Below are positions 15,903-25,302 of a stretch of DNA of 64,000 nucleotides, one piece after another. The notes beneath the pieces were generated by a model. That model searched no databases, was not told the DNA's origin, and saw nothing but the letters and a program-made list of their open reading frames with translations. This DNA is from QZKY01 sp942492925 (GTDB taxonomy: Bacteria; Pseudomonadota; Gammaproteobacteria; Burkholderiales; Burkholderiaceae_D), in the NCBI GenBank assembly GCA_942492925.1, contig OW818641.1, forward strand, positions 248,001 through 312,000. The letters run 5' to 3'. Positions within the stretch are counted from its first letter, which is position 1. Each line of letters begins with the position of its first letter. Made by a program: the position numbers and the translations under genes.

Positions 15903-16757
15903 CTATCGTAACGCATAATCCAGTGCCATACCTAGAAAGACCGCTGCCCCCAGCCAATTGTTGTGCCGAAAGGCCGCAAAACACTGCATCCGATCACGCT
16001 GGCGGATAAGCCGGCAGTGATATGCCACGCATCCGGCCGCGATCGCCATGCCGACCATGAGCCCGCCGCGCAATCCGGCCTGCCAGCCAACGACCGTAAT
16101 AATGCCCAGATTAACGGCGTAACACACCATGATGGCCAGCACATCGAAACGTCCGAAAGTGATGGCCGAAGTTTTGATCCCGATTTTCAGATCGTCGTCG
16201 CGGTCAACCATCGCGTACTCCGTGTCGTAGGCCAGTGCCCAGAAGACATTTGCTATCAATAGCCACCATGCGTGGGGTGGCACATCATTTTGCACCGCTG
16301 CAAACGCCATCGGGATGCCGAAACCGAATGCGATGCCGAGGTAAGCTTGCGGCAAGGCGAAGAAGCGCTTGAAGTATGGATACGTCGCCGCCACAATCAC
16401 GGCCACCACCGAAAGTTTGAGGGTCAGCGCATTCAGATGCAGAATCAAGCCCAGTGACATCAGCGTCAGCACACTCGCCACCATGAGCGCTTCCCATGGC
16501 GCGATCTGTCCGCTCGTCAGCGGTCGATCCGCCGTGCGCTTCACGTGTTTATCAAAATCGCGATCAGCGAAATCGTTGATCGCGCATCCAGCCGAACGCA
16601 TCAGCACGGTGCCGAGCGTGAAGATGATCACGAGCGACACGTCCGGCTTGCCGTCGGACGCCAGCCACAGTGCGCTCAGCGTCGGCCACAGCAACAACAG
16701 GATGCCGATGGGTTTGTCGAGCCGCACGAGGCGGATGTAAAGGTTCAGGCGATTCAT
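15903..16757 (-). CDS. ubiA: 4-hydroxybenzoate octaprenyltransferase
   Basis: UbiA attaches the polyprenyl tail to 4-hydroxybenzoate, the first membrane step of ubiquinone synthesis. The 284-residue integral membrane protein has about eight hydrophobic helices and both Mg-prenyl-diphosphate motifs: NDFADRDFDKHVKRT (about residue 62) and YDTEYAMVDRDDDLKIG (about 183). Gene length is typical. It lies downstream of recG on the same strand, separated by a long inverted repeat (16786-16891). Confidence 0.95.
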   Translation of the reverse strand: MNRLNLYIRLVRLDKPIGILLLLWPTLSALWLASDGKPDVSLVIIFTLGTVLMRSAGCAINDFADRDFDKHVKRTADRPLTSGQIAPWEALMVASVLTLMSLGLILHLNALTLKLSVVAVIVAATYPYFKRFFALPQAYLGIAFGFGIPMAFAAVQNDVPPHAWWLLIANVFWALAYDTEYAMVDRDDDLKIGIKTSAITFGRFDVLAIMVCYAVNLGIITVVGWQAGLRGGLMVGMAIAAGCVAYHCRLIRQRDRMQCFAAFRHNNWLGAAVFLGMALDYALR

Positions 16758-16785
16758 AGCGTGACCATTTTATTCCGAAGCGCAG

Positions 16786-16891
16786 TAATTTTGGTTCCAA
16801 ATCGCTCGCGGCGAGGCGACGAGCCGCAGACAGTACGAATAGTACGGCAAGGCGAAGTCAACAAAGCTGCGGGGGATTTGGAACAAAATTA
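16786..16891. repeat. Long inverted repeat between recG and ubiA
   Basis: The left arm is TAATTTTGGTTCCAAATC (16786-16803) and the right arm GATTTGGAACAAAATTA (16875-16891). They pair over 17 bp with a single bulged G. The right arm includes the recG stop codon. The 71-base interior is GC-rich and contains GTAC-gaata-GTAC. The layout looks like a mobile repeat or a large transcript hairpin in the recG-ubiA spacer rather than a simple terminator, since no T tract follows. Confidence 0.7.
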
Positions 16892-18985
16892 CACTTTCAG
16901 ATAATCTTCTTTCCCACCCAACCACCGCGCCAGATGCGCGTCAATAATCTCAGCGCTGTCGGGGATTTTTCCCGCCAGCAAATCGTCGGCCACTTGCCGC
17001 GCCTGCTCCACCAGCGCTTGATCAGTCGTCAAATCGGCAAAACGCAACATCGGCACACCGGATTGCCGCGCACCGAGCAATTCGCCGGGGCCGCGAATGG
17101 CCAGATCGCGTCGCGCGATTTCAAACCCATCTGTCGTTTCGCGCATCGTCATCAGGCGCTGCCGCGCCGTCTCGCCGAGCGGAGGTTGATACAGCAACAG
17201 GCACACGCTCGCTTCCGCGCCACGCCCCACGCGTCCCCGCAACTGGTGCAGTTGCGACAGACCGAAGCGCTCTGCATGTTCGATCACCATCAGCGACGCA
17301 TTCGGCACATCGACGCCGACTTCGATCACCGTCGTCGCCACCAGCAAATCGATTTCGCTTTTGGCAAACGCTGCCATGATCTGCTGCTTTTCCGCCGCTT
17401 TCAAGCGCCCGTGAATCAAGCCGATGTTCAGATCCGGTAAGGCGGCGGAAAGCATTTCGTAGGTGTCGGTCGCCGTCTGCAATTGCAGCGCTTCCGATTC
17501 CTCGATCAATGGACAGACCCAGTACGCTTGTCTTCCTGATTTTGCGTCAGCGTGAATGTTCGCGATCACTTCATCGCGACGGGATTGATCCACCACGCGC
17601 GTAACAATTGGCGTGCGCCCCGGCGGCAGCTCGCCAATCACGGACACATCGAGATCCGCGTAGTAGGTCATCGCCAGAGTGCGCGGAATCGGTGTCGCGC
17701 TCATCATCAAGTGGTGCGGCACGCTCTCGCTTTTTTGTCCTTTGTTTCGCAGTGACAACCGCTGCCCGACGCCGAAGCGATGCTGTTCATCCACGATCAC
17801 GAGTCCGAGATTCGCGAACTGCACGGTATCCTGTATCAGCGCATGCGTGCCAATCACCAGTTGCGCCGCACCGGTGGCCACCACCGCCAGCGCTTCCGTT
17901 TTTTCTTTTTTCTTCATGCTGCCGGTGAGCCAAGTCACTGTCACACCGAGCGGGGTCATCCATTCTTCAATTTTTCGGAAATGCTGCTCGGCCAGAATTT
18001 CGGTCGGTGCCATCAAGGCCACCTGAAAACCACTGTCAATCGCTTGCGCAGCCGCCAACGCGGCGACGATGGTCTTGCCACTACCCACATCGCCTTGCAG
18101 CAAACGCTGCATCGGATGGCGCGCCGCCAGATCCGCGCTGATCTCTGACAGCACGCGCTGCTGTTCACCCGTCAGCGTAAAGGGCAAACTCGCGCAAAAG
18201 GCTTGCGACATTTTGCCGATGGTTGGCATCGACTGTGCGTTTTGCGCGCGGCGTGCGGCCTGCGCGCGCTTCATCGACAACTGCTGCGCCAGCAGTTCAT
18301 CAAACTTCATCCGGAGCCACGCCGGATGCGACCGTTCCATCAAGGTATTGGCATCTACGCCGGGCGGCGGATGATGCAGCACCTTCACAGCAACATCGAA
18401 GGCTGGCAACTTTAATTGTGCGTTCAAAGTCGTGGGCAATGTATCAGTCAACGCGACCCGATTCAGTGCTGCGCCAATTGCGCTGCGCAGATACGCCTGC
18501 GTCAAGCCTTCGCCGGACGGATAAACTGGTGTCAACGCTTCCGGCAGGGGAGCGCCTTCGTTGACCACCTTCACCGACGGATGCACCATCTCCGGACCGA
18601 AAAATCCTTGCCGCACTTCGCCGCGCACCCGCACGCGCTGCCCCACGGCCATCTGCTTGGTCTGGCTGGTATAAAAATTCAGGAAGCGCAGCACCAGTTG
18701 GCCGGAATCATCTGCAATCGTCACCACCAATTGTCGACGCGGGCGGTATTTGATGTCGCAGTCCGTCACCACACCTTCCACTTGCGGCGTGCCCTGTGCA
18801 TGAATGACAGCTTGCGCAATCGGCAGCAGTTGCGTTTCATCTTCATAACGCAAGGGCAGGTGCAGCGCCAAATCCATGTCGGTGCACAAACCCAGCTTGG
18901 TGAGCTTGCTCGCACGCGAGCTAGCGCCTGCAGGTTGGGAGGTTTTGGACTTGGCCCGAGATTTGGTTTGGGAAGCGGTGCGCAT
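16889..18985 (-). CDS. recG: ATP-dependent DNA helicase RecG
   Basis: RecG remodels stalled replication forks and branched DNA. The 698-residue protein has the N-terminal wedge/OB domain (about 30-200, with GVVTDCDIKYRPRRQLVV), Walker A in LLQGDVGSGKTIVAALAAAQ, the DEQH form of motif II (VIVDEQHRFGVGQR), motif III (MSATPIPRT) and motif VI (QLHQLRGRVGRG), followed by the TRG region and C-terminal hook. I chose the ATG at 18985 (MRTASQTKSR); an upstream GTG at 19006 is possible. The N-terminus is extended by a basic low-complexity stretch. Confidence 0.96.
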   Translation of the reverse strand: MRTASQTKSRAKSKTSQPAGASSRASKLTKLGLCTDMDLALHLPLRYEDETQLLPIAQAVIHAQGTPQVEGVVTDCDIKYRPRRQLVVTIADDSGQLVLRFLNFYTSQTKQMAVGQRVRVRGEVRQGFFGPEMVHPSVKVVNEGAPLPEALTPVYPSGEGLTQAYLRSAIGAALNRVALTDTLPTTLNAQLKLPAFDVAVKVLHHPPPGVDANTLMERSHPAWLRMKFDELLAQQLSMKRAQAARRAQNAQSMPTIGKMSQAFCASLPFTLTGEQQRVLSEISADLAARHPMQRLLQGDVGSGKTIVAALAAAQAIDSGFQVALMAPTEILAEQHFRKIEEWMTPLGVTVTWLTGSMKKKEKTEALAVVATGAAQLVIGTHALIQDTVQFANLGLVIVDEQHRFGVGQRLSLRNKGQKSESVPHHLMMSATPIPRTLAMTYYADLDVSVIGELPPGRTPIVTRVVDQSRRDEVIANIHADAKSGRQAYWVCPLIEESEALQLQTATDTYEMLSAALPDLNIGLIHGRLKAAEKQQIMAAFAKSEIDLLVATTVIEVGVDVPNASLMVIEHAERFGLSQLHQLRGRVGRGAEASVCLLLYQPPLGETARQRLMTMRETTDGFEIARRDLAIRGPGELLGARQSGVPMLRFADLTTDQALVEQARQVADDLLAGKIPDSAEIIDAHLARWLGGKEDYLKV

Positions 18986-19190
18986 GGCTATATTGTGCGT
19001 TATCACGCAAATGGTAGCGCTTTTTTAATGATTCCCCCACCCTTGTACTCACTTCCACCGCAGTCGCCATCCATTTGCACTGTCCGATTTGTGCAAATAT
19101 TGACTTGTTCGCATTTTTAATCCCAACAGTTTGTTTGCTTTCACATCCATAAGGCTTTAAGCTGACAAATACTCTTTGCGTGAGGTCCCG

Positions 19191-20741
19191 ATGCAACTGA
19201 CGCGCCTCTCCGGTATTTTGCTGCACCCCACGTCGCTTCCCGGCCCGCACGGTTCCGGCGATCTCGGCCCGTCGGCTTATCATTTCATCGACTGGCTGGT
19301 GGTCAGTCGCCAGTCGCTGTGGCAAGTTTTGCCATTAACAGACGTCGGCGTCGGCAATTCCCCTTACATGAGTCCTTCCGCGTTTGCGGGCAACATCCTG
19401 CTAATCGATCTCGATCAATTGCGTCAAGCGGGTTGGCTCGATGAAAGCGATCTCCACCCCGATGTCGATTTTCCCGTCCATCGCGTGGATTTCGCGTCGA
19501 TGATCCCGTTTCGCATGGCGCGCTTGCGCAAGGCGGCGACGCGATTCTTCGATACCGCCAAGCAGCACGAACGCGCAGCCTTCGATGCTTTCTGCGTCAA
19601 CGAACGGGCGTGGCTGGATGATTACGCGTTATTCCTCGCGCTTGAACAAACGCACGGCGAAACCGTGGCCTGGCAAGACTGGCCAGCAGCACTCGCCAAA
19701 CGTGACCGCACGGCCTTGCGCGAAGCGATGGCCGTGCATACCAATGAAATCCACTTCCTGAAATTCAGTCAGTGGCAATTTTTCGAACAGTGGGCGCGCC
19801 TGAAAACCTATGCCAATGCGCGCGGTATCGACATCGCCGGTGACATTCCCATTTTCGTTGCCCCGCACAGCGTCGATGTCTGGGCCAATCCGCATCTCTT
19901 TGAGCTGGATGTGAACGGGCATCCCACAGTGGTTGCAGGCGTGCCGCCGGATAAATTCAGCGATTCTGGCCAGCTCTGGGGCAACCCGCTTTATCGGTGG
20001 GCCGCCCACACCAAGGACGGGTTTCAATGGTGGACCGAGCGTATGCGCCGCGCCCAAGAGCTTTTCGACTGGGTGCGCATCGATCATTTTCGGGGTTTTG
20101 AAAGTTATTGGGAAGTTCCCGTCAGCGCCAAATCCGCTATCGCCGGAAAGTGGCGTCCGGGTCCAAAGTCGCCGCTCTTCGTCGCCATGCGCAAGCAATT
20201 GGGCGAGCTGCGTGTCATCGCAGAAGACCTCGGTGTCATCACGCCGGAAGTGCATGCCTTGCGCAAAGAACTGAATTTCCCCGGCATGCGCATTCTCCAG
20301 TTTGCTTTCGGCAGCGGCGCCGACAACCCCTACCTGCCGCACAACTATGCATCTGACACCGTGGTCTACACCGGCACACACGACAACGACACCACGCGCG
20401 GATGGTGGCAATCCCTTCCGGAATATGAGCGCGATTTCGCGCGGCGCTATCTCAGCGTCAATGGCGACTGGATTCACTGGGACTTGATCCGCACCGCCCA
20501 GGCGTCTGTCGCCGCCTTTGCCATCTCGCCGATGCAGGACGTGCTGGGACTGGATGCCGCGCACCGGATGAACCGCCCCGGCGAAGCTTCGGGTTCGTGG
20601 GAATGGCGCTTTCACTGGGGTCAGGTCGACAACTGGTTCGCCGGACGGTTGGCGGAAATGGCCGTGCTTTATGGACGTTGCCGTACTGTCGACGCGCCGC
20701 CGACCGATGCTACTGCCGAACGCGACAAGCGCGTAAAATAG
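19191..20741 (+). CDS. malQ: 4-alpha-glucanotransferase (amylomaltase)
   Basis: MalQ disproportionates malto-oligosaccharides, releasing glucose, in glycogen or maltodextrin metabolism. This 516-residue GH77 enzyme shows the family sequence GILLHPTSLPGPHGSGDLG at the N-terminus, the nucleophile region FDWVRIDHFRGFESYW (Asp), the acid/base VIAEDLGVITPEV (Glu) and YTGTHDNDTTRGW (third Asp). The start at 19191 follows GAGG by seven bases; a TTG at 19176 opens the same frame. No other glycogen gene is adjacent. Confidence 0.95.
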   Translation: MQLTRLSGILLHPTSLPGPHGSGDLGPSAYHFIDWLVVSRQSLWQVLPLTDVGVGNSPYMSPSAFAGNILLIDLDQLRQAGWLDESDLHPDVDFPVHRVDFASMIPFRMARLRKAATRFFDTAKQHERAAFDAFCVNERAWLDDYALFLALEQTHGETVAWQDWPAALAKRDRTALREAMAVHTNEIHFLKFSQWQFFEQWARLKTYANARGIDIAGDIPIFVAPHSVDVWANPHLFELDVNGHPTVVAGVPPDKFSDSGQLWGNPLYRWAAHTKDGFQWWTERMRRAQELFDWVRIDHFRGFESYWEVPVSAKSAIAGKWRPGPKSPLFVAMRKQLGELRVIAEDLGVITPEVHALRKELNFPGMRILQFAFGSGADNPYLPHNYASDTVVYTGTHDNDTTRGWWQSLPEYERDFARRYLSVNGDWIHWDLIRTAQASVAAFAISPMQDVLGLDAAHRMNRPGEASGSWEWRFHWGQVDNWFAGRLAEMAVLYGRCRTVDAPPTDATAERDKRVK

Positions 20742-20781
20742 CGCGTTCCAAACGTTTTGGCGCGATGTGATGCGCGACCCC

Positions 20782-21813
20782 ATGTACACGCTGTCCGATT
20801 TCGATTTTCATTTGCCGCCCGAGCTGGTTGCGCAAGCACCCTTGCCCGATCGCAGTGCGTCGCGCTTGCTGCATGTGGACGGTCAACACCTGATCGACCG
20901 GCAATTCACCGACATCGTCGATCTGCTCCAGCCCGGCGATCTCATGGTCTTCAACGATACGCGTGTGCTGAAAGCGCGCCTGTTCGGCAGCAAAGCCACC
21001 GGCGGAAAAATCGAAGTGCTGATCGAACGCGTGCTCGACGACCGCACGGTGCTGGCGCAAGTACGCGCCTCGAAAACCCCACGTGCCGGCACGCGACTCA
21101 CCCTGGCGGACAGCTTCGATGTGACAGTAGGCGAACGGGCCGGTGAGTTTTTCACCTTGCGCTTTCCCGACGACGTACTCACGCTTGTTGAGCAACACGG
21201 CCACCTCCCGCTGCCGCCTTACATCGAACGCGCCGCTGACGCGGCGGACGACACGCGCTACCAAACCGTGTACGCCAAACATGTCGGCGCCGTCGCCGCG
21301 CCGACGGCGGGCCTACATTTCGACGAAGCGCTGCTCCAACGCCTGCGCGACAAAGGCGTGCGTTTCGCCACCGTCACCTTGCATGTCGGCGCGGGCACGT
21401 TTCAACCCGTGCGCACGGAAAATCTGGCCGAACACACCATGCACAGCGAGTGGTACACGATTCCGCAAGCCACCGTCGATGCCGTGCGCGAAACGCGAGC
21501 AGCAGGACGCGATGTGATTGCGGTCGGCACCACCAGCCTGCGCGCGCTGGAATCTGCCTCGCAAAATGGCACGCTGAAAGCAGGAAGCGGCGACACGCGA
21601 CTGTTCATCACGCCCGGCTATGCCTTTCGCACCGTCACGCGCCTGATCACGAATTTTCATTTGCCCAAATCCACGCTGCTGATGCTGGTGTCAGCCTTCG
21701 CCGGTTTTGATACCATCCGTCGTGCGTACGCACACGCGATTGAACAGCGTTACCGTTTTTTCAGTTACGGGGATGCGATGCTCCTGACAAGATTGACTCA
21801 TGCTGAAATTTGA
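20782..21813 (+). CDS. queA: S-adenosylmethionine:tRNA ribosyltransferase-isomerase
   Basis: QueA transfers and rearranges the ribosyl group of SAM onto preQ1-tRNA, giving epoxyqueuosine. The 343-residue protein has the family features FDFHLPPELVAQAPLPDR, DLMVFNDTRVLKARLFG, PTAGLHFDEALL and HVGAGTFQPV, with IITNFHLPKSTLLMLVSAF near the end. I start at the ATG at 20782 (MYTLSDFDF); the ATG at 20770 and a GTG at 20767 are alternatives. It overlaps tgt by 14 bases; the two genes act in successive steps of queuosine synthesis. Confidence 0.94.
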   Translation: MYTLSDFDFHLPPELVAQAPLPDRSASRLLHVDGQHLIDRQFTDIVDLLQPGDLMVFNDTRVLKARLFGSKATGGKIEVLIERVLDDRTVLAQVRASKTPRAGTRLTLADSFDVTVGERAGEFFTLRFPDDVLTLVEQHGHLPLPPYIERAADAADDTRYQTVYAKHVGAVAAPTAGLHFDEALLQRLRDKGVRFATVTLHVGAGTFQPVRTENLAEHTMHSEWYTIPQATVDAVRETRAAGRDVIAVGTTSLRALESASQNGTLKAGSGDTRLFITPGYAFRTVTRLITNFHLPKSTLLMLVSAFAGFDTIRRAYAHAIEQRYRFFSYGDAMLLTRLTHAEI

Positions 21814-22927
21814 TCTCCTCTCAACCGACGGCCACGCCCGTCGCGGTCGCCTGACCCTGAACCACGGCACGGTGGAAACGCCGGTGTTCATGCCGGTGGG
21901 CACCTACGGCTCGGTGAAAGCCATGTCCCCATCGGATTTGCACGACATTAACGCGCAAATCGTGCTGGGGAATACCTTCCACTTGTGGCTGCGTCCTGGC
22001 TTGCAAGTCGTTGAAAAATTCGGCGGACTCCACCGTTTCATGGGATGGGATCGTCCGATCCTCACGGACTCCGGCGGCTTTCAAGTGTTTTCACTGGGCG
22101 CGATGCGCAAGATCAGCGAAGAAGGCGTGCGCTTTGCGTCGCCGATCAACGGCGACAAACTTTTCCTCTCACCGGAAATCTCGATGCAAATCCAGCGCGT
22201 GCTGAATTCAGACATCGTGATGCAATTCGACGAATGCACGCCCTACAAAATTGGCGATCGCATCGCTACCAGGGATGATGCCGCCAAATCCATGCAACTG
22301 TCGCTGCGCTGGGGGAAACGCTCTGTGGATGAATTTACGCGCGAAGCCAACCCCAACGCACTGTTCGGCATCGTCCAGGGCGGTATGTTTGAAGACTTGC
22401 GCGAAGTATCGCTGGCCCATCTGAACGAGATGGGCTTCCACGGCATGGCCATCGGTGGCCTCTCGGTTGGCGAACCCAAGGAAGAAATGCAGCGCATCCT
22501 GACGCATGTCGGCCCCAAGCTCCCAGCCCATCAACCCCACTACCTGATGGGCGTGGGCACGCCGGAAGATTTGGTGCAAGGTGTGGCAAACGGCATCGAT
22601 ATGTTCGACTGCGTCATGCCGACCCGCAATGCGCGCAATGGCTGGCTGTTCACCCGTTTTGGCGACATCCGCATCCGCAACGCGCGTTTCCGTGACGATG
22701 AAGCGCCATTGGACGAAACCTGCACCTGCTACTGCTGCCGGAATTTTTCCCGCGCCTATCTGCATCATCTCGACCGCACCGGCGAAATGCTGGGCGGCCG
22801 CTTGAATACCATTCACAATCTGCATTACTACCTGGAACTGATGCACGAAATGCGCGACGCCATCGAAATCGGGCGTTTTAGCCAGTTTGTTGCGCAATTT
22901 CAGGCCAATCGACAGCGAGGGATTTGA
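21800..22927 (+). CDS. tgt: tRNA-guanine transglycosylase
   Basis: Tgt exchanges G34 of GUN-anticodon tRNAs for preQ1. In the 375-residue protein the general acid/base region is ILTDSGGFQVFSLG (Asp near residue 90), the nucleophile lies in MFDCVMPTRNARNG (Asp near 268), and the zinc site is the CTCYCCRNFSRAYLHHL cluster (three Cys and one His). The start lies inside the end of queA, so the two are translationally coupled. yajC, secD and secF follow on the same strand, the common queA-tgt-yajC-secDF order. Confidence 0.97.
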   Translation: MLKFDLLSTDGHARRGRLTLNHGTVETPVFMPVGTYGSVKAMSPSDLHDINAQIVLGNTFHLWLRPGLQVVEKFGGLHRFMGWDRPILTDSGGFQVFSLGAMRKISEEGVRFASPINGDKLFLSPEISMQIQRVLNSDIVMQFDECTPYKIGDRIATRDDAAKSMQLSLRWGKRSVDEFTREANPNALFGIVQGGMFEDLREVSLAHLNEMGFHGMAIGGLSVGEPKEEMQRILTHVGPKLPAHQPHYLMGVGTPEDLVQGVANGIDMFDCVMPTRNARNGWLFTRFGDIRIRNARFRDDEAPLDETCTCYCCRNFSRAYLHHLDRTGEMLGGRLNTIHNLHYYLELMHEMRDAIEIGRFSQFVAQFQANRQRGI

Positions 22928-23021
22928 AGCCATTTCAGTAATGGCCCCGTCACAACTCAGTGATAAAATAGACAGTTATTTATAGCAACAGGCGGGCTTC
23001 GTGCCGCCATATGGAGGCCTC

Positions 23022-23357
23022 ATGGGTGCAAGTGCAGGATTTATGGATTATTTACCAATTATCCTTATCATCGCGTTTTTTTATTTCGTCATCTTTCGTC
23101 CGCAACAACAGCGCGCCAAGCGCCAGAAGGAAATGCTGGAAGGCATCGCTGTCGGTAACGAAGTTTTGACTGCTGGCGGCATTATGGGCAAAGTGGCCAG
23201 CGTCAGCCCCACTCTGGTCCGTCTGGAAATCGCTCCCGCCGTCGTGATCGCCGTACAAAAATCGGCCATTACGACCTTGCTCCCGCCCGGCACGCTGGAA
23301 TCCCCGGAACAACTTCCCGAACAATTCAATCAGCAACCGCCGTCTTGCTGCGCCTGA
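23022..23357 (+). CDS. yajC: Preprotein translocase subunit YajC
   Basis: YajC is the small accessory membrane protein of the SecDF complex. The 111-residue product has one transmembrane helix (DYLPIILIIAFFYFVIF), then the diagnostic RPQQQRAKRQKEMLEGIAVG and a cytoplasmic beta-rich domain. The ATG at 23022 is preceded by GGAGGCCTC, a strong ribosome site; the upstream GTG at 23001 in the same frame is less likely. The tail after ITTLLPPGTL is Gln/Pro-rich and ends in two cysteines, which is variable in the family. Confidence 0.92.
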   Translation: MGASAGFMDYLPIILIIAFFYFVIFRPQQQRAKRQKEMLEGIAVGNEVLTAGGIMGKVASVSPTLVRLEIAPAVVIAVQKSAITTLLPPGTLESPEQLPEQFNQQPPSCCA

Positions 23358-23377
23358 TCCTACCTCGCTAAAACGCC

Positions 23378-25252
23378 ATGAATCGTTACGCTCTCTGGAA
23401 GTACATTCTTATTGCGATCGCCCTGCTGTTTGGCGCGACTTACACCGCGCCCAACTTTTTCGGTGAATCACCCGCCGTGCAGATCAGCAGCGCCAAAGCT
23501 ACGTTCAAGCTGGATCCCAAGCTTGTTTCACGCGTGCAAAGCGTCTTGCAAAAAGAGGGGCTCAAATCCGATCTCGTTTTCTACGAGATGACGGGCAATC
23601 ACGCTTCGGTGCGTGCCCGTTTTGCCGATACAGACGCCCAATTCAAAGCCAAGGCGCTGCTCGAAAAAGAATTGAACCCGGACCCGACTGACGAGTCCTA
23701 CATCGTGGCGCTCAACCTGCTGTCGAATACGCCGAAGTGGCTGCAAAGTATCAACGCCCTGCCGATGTACCTCGGCCTCGATTTACGTGGCGGCGTGCAC
23801 TTCCTGCTGCAAGTCGACATGAAAGGCGTGGTCAACAAACGTCTGCAAGGCATGTTGGTGGCCGCGCGCGGCAATTTGCGTGACAAGAACATCCGTCACT
23901 CCGGCATTACCCGCGCAGGCGATACGATTGAAATCCGCTTCACGGATGCTGCTTCGTTCGCCAAAGCCAAAGAGGCGTTGACCAGCCAGTTGCCTGAATC
24001 ACAGCTTGCTGAAGCCAAGGATGGCGCGATCACCAAACTGGTGATGACCCTGAAACCAGAAGCACTGAAGCAAACGCGCGATGACGGCGTGAAGCAAAAC
24101 ATTGCGACGCTCTCCCGTCGTGTGAATGAACTGGGCGTGGCCGAACCCGTGATCCAGCAACAAGGCGCGGATCGCATCGTAGTGCAATTGCCTGGCGTGC
24201 AAGACGTGTCTCGTGCGAAAGGCATTCTGGGCCGCACTGCCACGCTGGAAGTACGACTGGTCGATGAAACAATCACGCCCGGCATGGAAACCACGGCCAT
24301 GATCCCTTTCGGTTCCGAATTGTTCAAATATGACCGGAGCGACCGCGGGTCGCGCAACGTGGTGCTCTACAAAGAACCGGTATTGACGGGCGATTACATT
24401 GCCAGCGCGTCGGCTACCTTCGATCAAAACCAGCAAGCAGCGGTCAGTATCGACTTGAATGGAGACGGCGGTCGCAAGATGCGTCAAGCCACGCGCGATC
24501 GCATCGGCAAAGGCATGGCGATTGTGCTGTTTGAAAAAGGCAAAGGTCAAGTGCTGACCGTCGCCACGATTCGCGACGAGCTGGGCTCGCGCTTCCAGAT
24601 TACTGGCATGGGCAATTCGGAAGCGGCAACCGATCTGGCGCTGCTCTTGCGTGCTGGTTCCTTGGCTGCGCCGATGGAAATCATCGAAGAACGCACCATC
24701 GGCCCGCAACTCGGCGCCGATCAGGTCAGCAAGGGATTCAACTCCACCCTGTATGGTTTTGCTGCCATTGCTGTCTTCATGGTGGTTTATTACATGATGT
24801 TCGGGCTCTTCAGCGTGCTGGCCCTTTCCGTCAACGTCTTGCTGCTCGTTGCCGTGCTCTCGCTGATCCAGGCAACCTTGACCTTGCCGGGCATGGCGGC
24901 CATTGCACTCGCCTTGGGTATGGCCATCGACTCGAACGTTCTGATTAACGAACGCATCCGCGAAGAATTGCGCGCAGGGCAATCGCCACAGGTTGCGATT
25001 GCCGAAGGCTTCAGGCATGCGTGGGCGACGATTCTGGACTCCAACGTCACCACCCTGATCGTCGGTCTGGCCCTGCTCGCTTTCGGCTCTGGCGCGGTGC
25101 GCGGCTTTGCGGTCGTCCATGTGCTGGGGATTCTGACGTCCATGTTCTCGGCCGTGTTTTTCTCGCGCGGCATCGTCAACCTCTGGTATGGCCGTAAAAA
25201 GAAACTGGACAGCGTTTCAATTGGCCAGATCTGGAAACCGGGCCAATCGTAA
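23378..25252 (+). CDS. secD: Protein translocase subunit SecD
   Basis: SecD, with SecF, is an RND-type proton-driven motor that pulls exported proteins into the periplasm after SecYEG. The 624-residue protein has an N-terminal transmembrane helix, the large periplasmic P1 domain (YLGLDLRGGVHFLLQVDM, then NELGVAEPVIQQQGADRIVVQLPGV), and five C-terminal helices with ALALGMAIDSNVLINERIREE, which includes the conserved Asp of the proton path. The length is typical of betaproteobacterial SecD (about 620). yajC lies 20 bases upstream and secF 50 downstream. Confidence 0.96.
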   Translation: MNRYALWKYILIAIALLFGATYTAPNFFGESPAVQISSAKATFKLDPKLVSRVQSVLQKEGLKSDLVFYEMTGNHASVRARFADTDAQFKAKALLEKELNPDPTDESYIVALNLLSNTPKWLQSINALPMYLGLDLRGGVHFLLQVDMKGVVNKRLQGMLVAARGNLRDKNIRHSGITRAGDTIEIRFTDAASFAKAKEALTSQLPESQLAEAKDGAITKLVMTLKPEALKQTRDDGVKQNIATLSRRVNELGVAEPVIQQQGADRIVVQLPGVQDVSRAKGILGRTATLEVRLVDETITPGMETTAMIPFGSELFKYDRSDRGSRNVVLYKEPVLTGDYIASASATFDQNQQAAVSIDLNGDGGRKMRQATRDRIGKGMAIVLFEKGKGQVLTVATIRDELGSRFQITGMGNSEAATDLALLLRAGSLAAPMEIIEERTIGPQLGADQVSKGFNSTLYGFAAIAVFMVVYYMMFGLFSVLALSVNVLLLVAVLSLIQATLTLPGMAAIALALGMAIDSNVLINERIREELRAGQSPQVAIAEGFRHAWATILDSNVTTLIVGLALLAFGSGAVRGFAVVHVLGILTSMFSAVFFSRGIVNLWYGRKKKLDSVSIGQIWKPGQS

Positions 25253-25302
25253 ACGGACGACTTCCCGACGCTATCGACTGATTTTAAATAACAGGATTCA
25301 AC

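Noticed and set aside
19629..20789. A 386-codon open frame opposite malQ
   Set aside because: Antisense shadow of malQ; no ribosome site or family motif.
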